From Betaproteobacteria bacterium Ga0077527 (GTDB lineage Bacteria; Pseudomonadota; Gammaproteobacteria; Burkholderiales; SG8-41): a stretch of DNA of 64,000 nucleotides. Of the stretch, positions 41,736-50,180 are shown one piece after another. The stretch spans positions 1 through 64,000 of the forward strand of contig LNDW01000017.1 in NCBI GenBank assembly GCA_001464815.1. Reading direction: 5' to 3'. Made by a program: the position numbers and the translations under genes. The notes beneath the pieces were generated by a model that was not told the DNA's origin, did not search any database, and worked only from the letters and a program-made list of their open reading frames with translations. Numbering within the stretch: position 1 is the stretch's first letter; the number at the start of each line of letters is the position of its first letter.

Positions 41736-42632
41736 CTATTTCCGGCGTGTTGCCGGTTTTTTTGCGGCCTTTTTGGCCTTGCCGCCCGCCTTGGTTCCCG
41801 CTTTTTTGCCCGCTTTTTTCCCTTCAGGCACCGTCGGATAAACATCACCGTAGTGCTCGCGGATTTCGTCGATCTGGTCGATGCCGGGTGGTGCGTAGTA
41901 GAGCCGCTTGCTGAGGAAATTGCCGCCCATGATGCGGTTCATCTTCACCGCGGCCTCGCCCATTTTCACCAGTGACACGATGCCGTTGAGAATCGGCGTG
42001 TTCTTCGCCGCCGAGTGCACGCCAAATTCCGCGAGCAGCGCCATCACCACACCGCCGGCGGCGATGATCACTTCGGCGCCCTGATCAACGTTGGCGTTCG
42101 CCGCCTTCATGAACTGGTCAAAAATACGCTTTCTTGCAGCCGGCTTGGTGAAACCTTCATCAAGGTCGTTGATGCGGTCGATGGTCATCCGGTTCACCGC
42201 CGCCAGCCGGCGCTCCAGCTTGTAGCGGTGCACGTTGTCGATGATGCGCGGCGTGAATTTCTCGTTGATCGTCACCAGCGAGAAGTTGCGGCCCATCATG
42301 CACGCGGTATGCAGCGCGGTTTCGCAGAGACCAAGCACCGGCATGGTGGTGATCTCGCGGCAGGAATGGATGCCGGGGTCGCCGATGTTACCGATCAGGA
42401 AGGCGTCAAAACCGCGCCTGGTGGCGATCTGCACGTTCTCCATCACCTCGCCCGATTCCAGGTAATCGAGGTAATGGAACTGGTCGGCCAGCCCGCCGCG
42501 CTTGGTGATGCCGTGAACCTCGATCGTGGTCTGCGGATCCTTGACCCGCTCGAGGATGCGCCGCAGCGCGACGTTGTAATGCCCCCAGGATGTCTGGCGC
42601 GACATGCTCTGGTACCAGATTTTCATTTTCAT
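41736..42632 (-). CDS. Aspartate/glutamate racemase-family protein with Lys-rich tail
   Basis: A 298-residue protein of the Asp/Glu/hydantoin racemase superfamily, with the two catalytic-Cys regions expected near GLCETALHTACMMGRNF and in the GGVVMALLAEF half, where the second Cys is not evident. The last about 28 residues (GKKAGKKAGTKAGGKAKKAA and following) form a Lys/Ala tail like histone H1. The start at 42632 has ggag upstream. The substrate is unknown, and loss of the second Cys would make it a decarboxylase- or isomerase-like member. Confidence 0.78.
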   Translation of the reverse strand: MKMKIWYQSMSRQTSWGHYNVALRRILERVKDPQTTIEVHGITKRGGLADQFHYLDYLESGEVMENVQIATRRGFDAFLIGNIGDPGIHSCREITTMPVLGLCETALHTACMMGRNFSLVTINEKFTPRIIDNVHRYKLERRLAAVNRMTIDRINDLDEGFTKPAARKRIFDQFMKAANANVDQGAEVIIAAGGVVMALLAEFGVHSAAKNTPILNGIVSLVKMGEAAVKMNRIMGGNFLSKRLYYAPPGIDQIDEIREHYGDVYPTVPEGKKAGKKAGTKAGGKAKKAAKKPATRRK

Positions 42633-42675
42633 GCGCGATCTCCGTGGCGTTTTGCAGCGATGCGAGCGCCGGATG

Positions 42676-43758
42676 TTAGCAGGCAGTACGGCCGGCGGCA
42701 GCAGCAGGTTCCGCATGATGACGCGCCAGCGCCCAGGCCACGTGCTCGCGCACCAGTGCAGAGGCATCATCGGCACGCGCGCGCAGCGCGGCAATGACCG
42801 CCGGTGTGGCCGGTGCATTTCCAAGCCCCACCGCGATGTTGCGCAACCAGCGCTCAAAACCGATGCGATGAATCGCGCTGCCGGCCATGCGTGATTCAAA
42901 GGTCGCCTCATCCCAGGCAAAAAGCTCCACCAGTGACACATCGTCAAGCCCGTGGCGCACCGCGAAGTCCGGCTCGCCGCTGGTCTGGGCAAAGCGGTTC
43001 CACGGACAGACCAGCTGGCAGTCATCACAGCCATAGACGCGGTTGCCGATCAACGGCCGTAGTGCTTCTGGAATCGCCCCCTTCAGCTCGATGGTCAGGT
43101 ACGAAATGCAGCGCCGCGCATCCAACTGATAGGGCGCGACGATCGCCTGCGTCGGGCAGATGTCTATGCAGCGGGTGCAACTGCCGCAATGCTCACTTTG
43201 CGGCGCATCCGGCGGCAGCGGCAGGTCGGTGTAGATCTCGCCCAGAAAAAACGCCGAGCCGGCTTCGCGGTTGAGCAGCAGCGTGTGTTTGCCGCGCCAG
43301 CCGAGGCCGGCCTTTTCGGCGAGTGCCACCTCCATCACCGGCGCGCTGTCGGTGAATACCCGGTAATGATGGTTGCCAACCGCCGCGGTGATTTGGTCGG
43401 CCAGCCTCTGCAGCCGCGCGCGCAGCACCTTGTGATAATCGCGGCCGGTCGCATAACGCGAGATAAAGGCGCGGCTGCCGTCGCGGATCACCGGCCAGCT
43501 CTCCTCTGCCTGCGGTGGCGTGTAATTGATCCGCACGCTGATCACCCGCAGCGTGCCCGGAATCAGCTCGGCCGGACGGCTGCGTTTGACGCCGTGGCGT
43601 GCCATATAATCCATGTCACCGTGCCAGCCACGCGCGATCCACTCGGCAAAACGCGGTTCGGCCGCCGACAGGTCGCAGTCGGTCACCCCGAGCTGCTGAA
43701 ATCCCAATGTCGCGCCCCAGCGTCCGATGTCCTGACGCAGTTTGTTGTAATCAATCAT
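42676..43758 (-). CDS. queG: Epoxyqueuosine reductase QueG
   Basis: A 360-residue cobalamin and iron-sulfur enzyme that completes queuosine in tRNA. It has two 4Fe-4S motifs, CGSCTRCIDICPTQAI (about 190-205) and CDDCQLVCPWN (about 243-253), and RHGVKRSRPAELIPGTLRVISV near the N-terminus (in parts). The C-terminal HEAT-like helices are present. It is divergent from tsaE through a pair of inverted dispersed repeats, the conserved betaproteobacterial neighbourhood. Confidence 0.94.
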   Translation of the reverse strand: MIDYNKLRQDIGRWGATLGFQQLGVTDCDLSAAEPRFAEWIARGWHGDMDYMARHGVKRSRPAELIPGTLRVISVRINYTPPQAEESWPVIRDGSRAFISRYATGRDYHKVLRARLQRLADQITAAVGNHHYRVFTDSAPVMEVALAEKAGLGWRGKHTLLLNREAGSAFFLGEIYTDLPLPPDAPQSEHCGSCTRCIDICPTQAIVAPYQLDARRCISYLTIELKGAIPEALRPLIGNRVYGCDDCQLVCPWNRFAQTSGEPDFAVRHGLDDVSLVELFAWDEATFESRMAGSAIHRIGFERWLRNIAVGLGNAPATPAVIAALRARADDASALVREHVAWALARHHAEPAAAAGRTAC

Positions 43759-43780
43759 GGTTCAAGAACTTCAAAAACAA

Positions 43781-43907
43781 GCCACAGAGGGCACAGAGTT
43801 CACAGAGTTCACAGAGAAAAACACCCACAGCTGCGCCAGTGTTGGCTTTGCCGCGATGCCGCTGATATCTAGTGCTTTATCTCTGTGAACTCTGTGTCCT
43901 CTGTGGC
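43781..43907. repeat. Inverted pair of CTCTGTGGC dispersed repeats
   Basis: gccacagagg... (43781-43807) and its inverted partner ctctgtgaac... (43881-43907) match over 27 bases with one mismatch, 73 bases apart. The left arm carries one extra 9-base ttcacagag unit. The pair fills the queG-tsaE divergent region and ends 18 bases before the tsaE start. Confidence 0.75.
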
Positions 43908-43924
43908 TAATGCTTTTTGCCTTT

Positions 43925-44389
43925 ATGTCTTTAACCAAGGTTAACCGCTTTCTCGCCACCGAAGACGACACGCTCGCCCTCGGCCGCAGCCTCGCTCCGC
44001 TGCTCGAACCGGGCATGGTGATCCACCTGCGCGGCGACCTCGGCGCCGGCAAAACCACCCTGGCGCGCGGCCTGCTGCGCGGTCTGGGTTACGAGGGCCG
44101 CGTCAAAAGCCCGACCTTCACCTTGCTTGAACCTTACAAGTTTTCTAGGTTAAACTTGTATCACTTTGATTTTTATCGGTTCCTTGACCCTGAGGAACTC
44201 GATGATGCGGGCTTCCGGGAATACTTCAATCCGCAGTCCGCATGCCTGATCGAGTGGCCGGAAAAGGCGCCCGACCTGCCACCCGCGGATCTCGACATCA
44301 CCCTGGACCCGGCGCCCGAAGGACGAGCCGTGACGCTCACGGCACAGACGGAGATCGGCCGGCGTTGTCTCGACTCGCTGAAAACCTGA
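43925..44389 (+). CDS. tsaE: tRNA threonylcarbamoyladenosine biosynthesis ATPase TsaE
   Basis: A 154-residue P-loop protein with GDLGAGKTTLARGLLRGLGY (P-loop about 39-46), SPTFTLLEPY, HFDFYRFLDPEEL and a catalytic IEWPEKAPD end, matching TsaE. It works with TsaB and TsaD in t6A formation. An upstream ATG at 43910 would add 5 residues. The gene overlaps the amiC start region, giving the classic tsaE-amiC order. Confidence 0.93.
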   Translation: MSLTKVNRFLATEDDTLALGRSLAPLLEPGMVIHLRGDLGAGKTTLARGLLRGLGYEGRVKSPTFTLLEPYKFSRLNLYHFDFYRFLDPEELDDAGFREYFNPQSACLIEWPEKAPDLPPADLDITLDPAPEGRAVTLTAQTEIGRRCLDSLKT

Positions 44390-45765
44390 GACTCACCCGC
44401 CCTGCGGCAAGACTGCCGCATACGTCACGCTTTTCGCTGAAATTCCTGCACGCCGCCACACTGCTGCTGGCGCTGCTGTGCGCACTCCCTGCCACGCCGC
44501 TGCACGCCAACGAGATTCAGGTCAGCTCGACCCGGGTGTGGCCGGCACCGGACTACACCCGCGTCACCATCGAATCGCCGCAGGCAATCCGCCACACCCT
44601 GTTCACACTCGACAACCCGCAGCGCCTGGTGCTCGACCTCGAAGGTGTCGCGCTGAACACCGCGCTGAACGAACTCGCCGGCAAGATCAACGCGACCGAC
44701 CCCTATGTCAAAGGGGTGCGCGCCGGCCGCTTCAAACCCGGGGTGGTGCGCCTGGTGTTTGATCTGAAGACCCAGGTCAAGCCCGAAGCCTTCACGCTGG
44801 CGCCGATTGCCGGTTACGGCCACCGCCTGGTACTCGACGTCTATCCGCTGACACCGCCCGATCCGCTGCTCGCCTTCCTCAACCGCCGCGAAGCCGGCGG
44901 CAACGAGCCCCCAGCGGCTCCCACAGCGGCGGAACCCGCCGCTGCACCACCCTCTGCAGTAACACCGGCGACACCACCTGTCGCGCTGAAACCGGAAGCC
45001 ACACTGCCATCAAAACCCGCGGCGCGCCCGCCTCGCCCCGGCAACGAGCGCCTGATCATCGTTGCCATCGACCCTGGCCACGGCGGCGAGGACCCCGGCG
45101 CGATCGGCCGCGCCGGCACCCAGGAAAAACACATCACGCTGTCGATCTCGCAGAAACTGAAAGAGCGCATCGACGCAGAACCGAACATGCGTGCGGTGCT
45201 GACGCGCACCGGCGACTATTTCATCCCGCTGCACATGCGCGTGGAAAAAGCGCGCCGCGCCAAGGCCGACCTGTTCATCTCCGTGCACGCCGACGCCTTC
45301 ATCAAACCCAGCGCCAACGGCTCTTCGGTGTTCGCGCTGTCCGAGCGCGGCGCGACCTCCGTGGCAGCACGCTGGCTCGCCAAACGCGAGAACGACGCCG
45401 ACCTGATCGGCGGTGTCAATATTGGCGTCAAGGATCCGCATCTGCGGCAGACCCTGCTCGACCTGTCGCAGACCGCGACCATCAATGACAGCCTGAAAGT
45501 CGGCAAATCGGTGCTGCAGCAGATGGGCGGGGTCAACCGCCTGCACAAGAACCACGTCGAGCAGGCCGGTTTCGCGGTGCTCAAGGCACCGGACATCCCC
45601 TCGATCCTGATCGAGACCGCCTTCATCAGCAACCCGGACGAGGAGCGCAAACTGCGCGACCCCGAACACCAGAACCGTCTTGCCGATGCCATCGTCAACG
45701 GCATCAAGGCCTATTTCGCGAAAAACCCGCCGCTGGCGCCGGCGCAGGTCGCCAACAGCCCCTGA
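44365..45765 (+). CDS. amiC: N-acetylmuramoyl-L-alanine amidase AmiC
   Basis: A periplasmic cell-separation amidase of about 466 residues. The N-terminal signal (FLHAATLLLALLCALPATPLHA) is followed by an AMIN septal-targeting domain (about 50-145), a Pro/Ala linker, and the Amidase_3 catalytic domain with AIDPGHGGEDPGA, FISVHADAF and LIETAFISNPDEE zinc residues. No ATG precedes the signal; TTG 44365 is a plausible start that overlaps tsaE, whereas ATG 44242 would add a long out-of-character extension. Confidence 0.9.
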   Translation: MSRLAENLRLTRPAARLPHTSRFSLKFLHAATLLLALLCALPATPLHANEIQVSSTRVWPAPDYTRVTIESPQAIRHTLFTLDNPQRLVLDLEGVALNTALNELAGKINATDPYVKGVRAGRFKPGVVRLVFDLKTQVKPEAFTLAPIAGYGHRLVLDVYPLTPPDPLLAFLNRREAGGNEPPAAPTAAEPAAAPPSAVTPATPPVALKPEATLPSKPAARPPRPGNERLIIVAIDPGHGGEDPGAIGRAGTQEKHITLSISQKLKERIDAEPNMRAVLTRTGDYFIPLHMRVEKARRAKADLFISVHADAFIKPSANGSSVFALSERGATSVAARWLAKRENDADLIGGVNIGVKDPHLRQTLLDLSQTATINDSLKVGKSVLQQMGGVNRLHKNHVEQAGFAVLKAPDIPSILIETAFISNPDEERKLRDPEHQNRLADAIVNGIKAYFAKNPPLAPAQVANSP

Positions 45766-45883
45766 CCGGCCCGGCAGGCGGCTGAAATATTGGCGGAAAA
45801 GACCGCCCGCCGCTTAAGATACGTCGCACAAATTACATCGCAGCCAAAGATGCGCAGCCCATGCGCGCGAACCCGAGGGAATC

Positions 45884-46669
45884 ATGTTCAACCGATGTGC
45901 CGCAATGCTGACACTGCTGATCTGCAGCGGCTGCGCGACCACCACCATGCCGGAAACGCCGGCAACGGTGGCCCTGCCTCATGTCAGCAGCTTCTCAAAA
46001 CACAAAGCCGGCGAGGCGCTGCCGCCGGGCTGGCAGCCGTGGACCCTGTCGCGCTTCAAGCGCCCCACCGAATACCGTCTGGTTGATTACATGGGCCGCA
46101 CCGTGGTCCGCGCCGGTGCCGAGTCCTCGGCCTCCGGCCTGGTACACCCGCTGAAACTTGATGCCGCCAATTACCCCTGGTTGCACTGGAACTGGAAGGT
46201 CGAGCAGCTGATCGCCAAGGCTGACAACACGCAGAAGCACCTCGAGGATTCACCGGTGCGGCTGGTGGTGAGCTTCGGCGGCGACCATGGAAAACTGCCG
46301 CTCACCGACCGCATCTTTTTTGACAACGTGCGCCTGCTCACCGGCCAGCAACTGCCTTACGCCACGTTGATGTACATCTGGGAAAACCGCGCGCCGCGCG
46401 ACAGCGTGATCGACAACCGCCACACCAGCCGCATCAAGATGATCGTCGCCGAATCCGGCCGCGACCGGCTGGGAAGCTGGCAGGCCGTAACACGCAACGT
46501 GCTCGAGGATTACCGCCGCGCCTTCGGCGAGGAGCCGGGCCCGGTCATCGCCGTGGGCATCATGACCGACACCGACAACACCGGCGACAACGTACACGCC
46601 TGGTACGGCGACATCGAATTCCGCCGCAGCCACCCGGCTGCGCCGGTGCTGGCTACTCAGACGGAATAA
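45884..46669 (+). CDS. DUF3047 lipoprotein
   Basis: A 261-residue exported protein. The N-terminus MFNRCAAMLTLLICSGCATT has a lipobox (CSGC, Cys17). The remainder contains PGWQPWTLSRFKRPTEYRLVDY, YPWLHWNWKVEQ, IMYIWENRAP-like YIWENRAPRDSVI and GIMTDTDNTGDNVHAWYGDI, the order of DUF3047. The function is unknown. It starts after amiC and heads the extra genes that separate amiC from mutL. Confidence 0.82.
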   Translation: MFNRCAAMLTLLICSGCATTTMPETPATVALPHVSSFSKHKAGEALPPGWQPWTLSRFKRPTEYRLVDYMGRTVVRAGAESSASGLVHPLKLDAANYPWLHWNWKVEQLIAKADNTQKHLEDSPVRLVVSFGGDHGKLPLTDRIFFDNVRLLTGQQLPYATLMYIWENRAPRDSVIDNRHTSRIKMIVAESGRDRLGSWQAVTRNVLEDYRRAFGEEPGPVIAVGIMTDTDNTGDNVHAWYGDIEFRRSHPAAPVLATQTE

Positions 46670-46693
46670 ACTTACTTCCAGCCGGGATCCGCA

Positions 46694-47854
46694 TCAGCCA
46701 TTCTTCAGTTCAGCCTGGATCGCCGTCACCGCCCGCTGCAGATCTTCCTCGTTGTTTGAAAAACCCAGTGAAATCCTGATCGCATCGTCCTTGACGTTGA
46801 CGATCACGCGGTGTTTTTCGCGCAGGCGCTTCATCAGGTCGCCGGGATTGTTCACTGGCACGCTGACGATCTGCGCACGTTCGCTCCACTCCCGCGGAGT
46901 ACGCGTGGTCAAGCCTGCCTTGTCCACCAATTCGAGCAGGCGGGTGGTCAGCTGCCTGATCCGCGCCTCGATGTTGTGCAGGCCGATCTCCGAAATCAGC
47001 GCGGCGCTGCGGCGCAAAACACGCAAGCCGAGAAAATTCGGGTTGCCGACTTCGAAGCGATGCGCAGTGCGGAAATAGTCGAACTGGCTGTTCAGATGCG
47101 CGCTCGCCGCTGCCGAACCCGCGGCCACCGGCGCCTTCAGAAAGGGCGCACGCAACTGATCGATGAGTTCCTCGCGGCAGTAGAGCAGGCCCGCGCCGGT
47201 CAATCCAAACAGGCTCTTGTGGCCGCTGATCGCGACCAGATCAGCATTAAGGCCCGACAGTGGCGCCGCCAGCACTCCGGCGGCCTGCACGCCATCGACC
47301 ACCAGACGGATGTCGCGTGAGCGGCAGGCCGCGCCCAGCGCCGGCACATCGACGCGATAACCGTTGCCATAGGTCACGTAAGCGGTTGATACCACCCGCG
47401 TGCGCCCATCGATCTGCTCGAGAAAGGCCTTCAGCGGCAAACGCCCGTCACGGTTCTTCGCCTTGCGGATCTCGACACCCTTCTCCGCCAAGTGCTGCCA
47501 TACCCAGACGTTGGCGGTGTGCTCCATGTCGGTGAGCACGATGTTGTCACCGGGCCGCAGATCGAAGGCATGCGCCGCGATCAGCAGGCCTTCGGTGGTG
47601 TTCTTGGTAAATGCAATTTCTGCGGGCTTGGCGCCAAGCAGCCCGGCCATAACCTTGCGGGTTTCAGCAACATTGAGTGCGGACCAGGCATCAGCGCCGG
47701 CGGTCTCGACAATATCGTCGCAGTACTCCTCCATGGCCTGGCGCTGGCAGCGCGGGGGCAGCGTCTTGCGCGCCCAGTCAAGATAGGTCCAGTTCGCCAA
47801 TCCGGGAAATTCGGCGCGCAACGCCGCCCAATCCGTGCTGCCGGTCATGTCCAT
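46694..47854 (-). CDS. Class V aminotransferase, no desulfurase Cys
   Basis: A 386-residue PLP enzyme of the class V group (NifS/isopenicillin-N-epimerase fold). The PLP Lys is in ISGHKSLFGLTG (about 210); other features are TKNTTEGLLIAAHAF, HTANVWVWQHLAEKG and VVDGVQAAGVLAAPL. The C-terminal catalytic loop of cysteine desulfurases and selenocysteine lyases should carry Cys; here the corresponding region (IVSVPVNNPGDLMKRL, VNVKDDAIRISLGFS) has none. The reaction is unknown. Confidence 0.85.
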   Translation of the reverse strand: MDMTGSTDWAALRAEFPGLANWTYLDWARKTLPPRCQRQAMEEYCDDIVETAGADAWSALNVAETRKVMAGLLGAKPAEIAFTKNTTEGLLIAAHAFDLRPGDNIVLTDMEHTANVWVWQHLAEKGVEIRKAKNRDGRLPLKAFLEQIDGRTRVVSTAYVTYGNGYRVDVPALGAACRSRDIRLVVDGVQAAGVLAAPLSGLNADLVAISGHKSLFGLTGAGLLYCREELIDQLRAPFLKAPVAAGSAAASAHLNSQFDYFRTAHRFEVGNPNFLGLRVLRRSAALISEIGLHNIEARIRQLTTRLLELVDKAGLTTRTPREWSERAQIVSVPVNNPGDLMKRLREKHRVIVNVKDDAIRISLGFSNNEEDLQRAVTAIQAELKNG

Positions 47855-47988
47855 GCGCTTTTCCTTTTCTCTTCACTCGCCCCAGCTTGAATTGCTGTTG
47901 CCACTAAAAAGGGGCACTGTTAGTCTGTGGTGCAAAGCAGCACAAACACCCCGCCTGATTTCAAGTGTAACCGAGAAGGAATAACGCC

Positions 47989-48951
47989 ATGCGCACCTTG
48001 GTCCTCGCTGTTGTCTCCGCCGTCGCATGGCTGCCCAGCGCACCGGCCGCCGCCGGCTATCCGGAGCGCCCGGTGCGCGTGATCGTGCCCTACGCGCCAG
48101 GTGGCGGCTCGGACACCATCGCCCGGGTCATCGGGCAAAAGTTGTCCGAGCGACTGAAACAGCCCTTTGTCATAGACGCCCGGCCGGGCGCGGCCAGCCT
48201 GATCGGCACTGAAATCGCGGCCAAGGCCAATGGTGATGGTTACACCCTGATCCTTTCCGATGTGCCGCATGTGATCAATCCTGCCACCGCCGCCAAACCC
48301 TCCTATGATGCGGTCAAGGATTTCACGCCCATCATGCGCGTCGCCACTTCGTCGCAGGTGCTGTCCGCCCATCCGTCATTCAAAAGCGCATCGCTGCGCG
48401 ATCTGCTGGCGCTGCCGCGCGAGCAGACCGCCAAGCTTTCGCTGGCCACCACCGGTCAGGGTGGTTCGCCGCACATGACTTTCGAACTGCTGCGCATCCG
48501 TACCGGGTTGGCGCTGAATGTGGTGCCGTACAAGGGCGGCGCCCCTGCCATCGCTGACTTGGTGGCCAACCAGGTGCCACTGGCCATCACCGGTTCTCCA
48601 GTGGTCGTGGGACACATCAAGGCCGGCCGTATCCGGGGGCTGGGCATGACCCGCGATAAACGTCACCCGCTGCTGCCGGACGTGCCCACCTTCATCGAAT
48701 CCGGGGTCGCCGACTTCGTGGTGGCGCACTGGTACGGTTTCCTGGCGCCGGCGGGTACGCCCCGGCCAGTGGTGAAAATCCTGCATCAGGAGATCGGCCG
48801 CGCCCTGGAGCAGGCCGACGTGCAGGAACGATTGGCCAATCTGGCCCTCGATCTCGCGCCGCTGGGACCCGAGGAGTTCGGCAAGATGATTGAAAGCGAC
48901 GTGCGGCGCTGGAAGGAAGTGGTGGCCAAGTCCGGCATCAAGCTCAACTAA
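47989..48951 (+). CDS. Bug/TctC-family receptor, upstream paralogue
   Basis: A 320-residue receptor with signal peptide ending APAAAGY (about residue 20). It shares a long stretch of near-identical order with the receptor at 50181: IVPYAPGGGSDTIARVIG, VIDARPGAASLIGTEIAA, DVPHVIN, VPYKGGAPAIADLVANQ and VPTFIESGVADFVV. The two probably arose by duplication around the PLP enzyme between them. It precedes that enzyme by 8 bases, so they are co-transcribed. Confidence 0.93.
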   Translation: MRTLVLAVVSAVAWLPSAPAAAGYPERPVRVIVPYAPGGGSDTIARVIGQKLSERLKQPFVIDARPGAASLIGTEIAAKANGDGYTLILSDVPHVINPATAAKPSYDAVKDFTPIMRVATSSQVLSAHPSFKSASLRDLLALPREQTAKLSLATTGQGGSPHMTFELLRIRTGLALNVVPYKGGAPAIADLVANQVPLAITGSPVVVGHIKAGRIRGLGMTRDKRHPLLPDVPTFIESGVADFVVAHWYGFLAPAGTPRPVVKILHQEIGRALEQADVQERLANLALDLAPLGPEEFGKMIESDVRRWKEVVAKSGIKLN

Positions 48952-48959
48952 GAGCAGCC

Positions 48960-50156
48960 ATGCAGTATTTGACCCACATCGAAAACGCCACCGGCCAGCG
49001 GCTGGATCCCGGCACGCCGCACAGCGCGCCGCCGCAGCAGCGGCTGCGTGCCCGCTACGATCTCGAAAAAATGCGCCGCGAAATCCCGCGTGATGCGATC
49101 AGCAAGGGGCCGGCCAGCCTGTGGCGCTACGCACCGCTGCTGCCCGCCGACCCGCAAAACGCGGTGACACTGAGCGAAGGCTGGACGCCGCTGCTGCCGG
49201 CACCACGACTCGCGCGCAGCCTCGGCATGAGCCGCCTGCTGATCAAGGACGAAGGCCGCAACCCCAGCGGCACCTTCAAGGACCGCGGAGCCTCGGTGGC
49301 GGTGTCGCGTTACCGCGAACTCGGCGTGAACACCGTCGCCCACAACAGCTCGGGCAACGCCGGCGGTTCCTGGAGCCTGTATGCCGCGCGCGCCGGCATC
49401 ACCTGCGTCAACGTGCTGCCCACCGACGCCCTGCCGGCAAGCCGCCAGCATTGCCGCGCCGGTGGGCAGCCGGTATTCCTGCTCGACAACTGGCATATCG
49501 GCGGACGGCTGATCGAAGAAGCCTGCCAGCGCGAGGGCTGGCTCAACATCTGCACGCTGCGCGAACCGTACCGGCTCGAAGGCAAAAAAACCATGGGCCT
49601 CGAAATCGCCGAACAGCTCGGCTGGCGCATGCCCGATGCCGTGGTCTACCCGATGGGCGGCGGCCTCGGTGCGCTGGCGATCTACAAGGCGTTTGAAGAA
49701 CTGCTGGCCCTCGGCTGGATCAATGGCAGGCTGCCGCGACTCTACATCACCCAGTACGATGGCTGCGCACCACTGGTGCGCGCCTGGGAGGAAGGCGCCA
49801 GCGAATGCATGCCCTGGGGTGCGATTGAAATTCCGCCGGGCGGACTGAAATCACCGAACCCGCCGGGCGGCAGCGCGATACTCGAACTGCTGCGCGAGCA
49901 TGGCGGCGGCGCGCTCACCGTCAGTGCGGTGGAGGCATTCGCTGCCGTCGATGAAATGACCTCCGCCGAAGGCATCTTCCCCTGCCCCGAAAGCGCGACC
50001 ACGCTGGCCGGCCTGCGCAAGGCCCGCGAACGCGGCTGGATCGGTGCCGACGACGAGGTGGTGCTGATCTGCACCGGCTCGGGCCTGAAGTCGATTCCCT
50101 CACTCGCAGACTGCGAGTTTCCGATCATCGGCAGCAGCGCGCAGCTGCATGCCTGA
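48960..50156 (+). CDS. Threonine-synthase-like PLP enzyme (fold type II)
   Basis: A 398-residue PLP enzyme of the threonine synthase/TrpB-like group. The PLP Lys is in NPSGTFKDRGA (about residue 104); SSGNAGGSWSLYAARAG binds the phosphate region, and a Gly-rich YPMGGGLGALAIYKAFEE plus ICTGSGLKS near the end complete the pocket. Whether it makes threonine or acts on another hydroxy- or phospho-amino acid is not evident. Its place between two similar Bug receptors suggests a catabolic substrate taken up from outside. Confidence 0.86.
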   Translation: MQYLTHIENATGQRLDPGTPHSAPPQQRLRARYDLEKMRREIPRDAISKGPASLWRYAPLLPADPQNAVTLSEGWTPLLPAPRLARSLGMSRLLIKDEGRNPSGTFKDRGASVAVSRYRELGVNTVAHNSSGNAGGSWSLYAARAGITCVNVLPTDALPASRQHCRAGGQPVFLLDNWHIGGRLIEEACQREGWLNICTLREPYRLEGKKTMGLEIAEQLGWRMPDAVVYPMGGGLGALAIYKAFEELLALGWINGRLPRLYITQYDGCAPLVRAWEEGASECMPWGAIEIPPGGLKSPNPPGGSAILELLREHGGGALTVSAVEAFAAVDEMTSAEGIFPCPESATTLAGLRKARERGWIGADDEVVLICTGSGLKSIPSLADCEFPIIGSSAQLHA

Positions 50157-50180
50157 AGATTTCAACCCTGGAGTGACACC

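Noticed and set aside
44242-44364. ATG 44242 as the amiC start
   Set aside because: It would put an Arg/Gly-rich 40-residue extension, inside tsaE in another frame, before the signal peptide.
46694-47854. Selenocysteine lyase or cysteine desulfurase
   Set aside because: No Cys in the C-terminal catalytic loop region.
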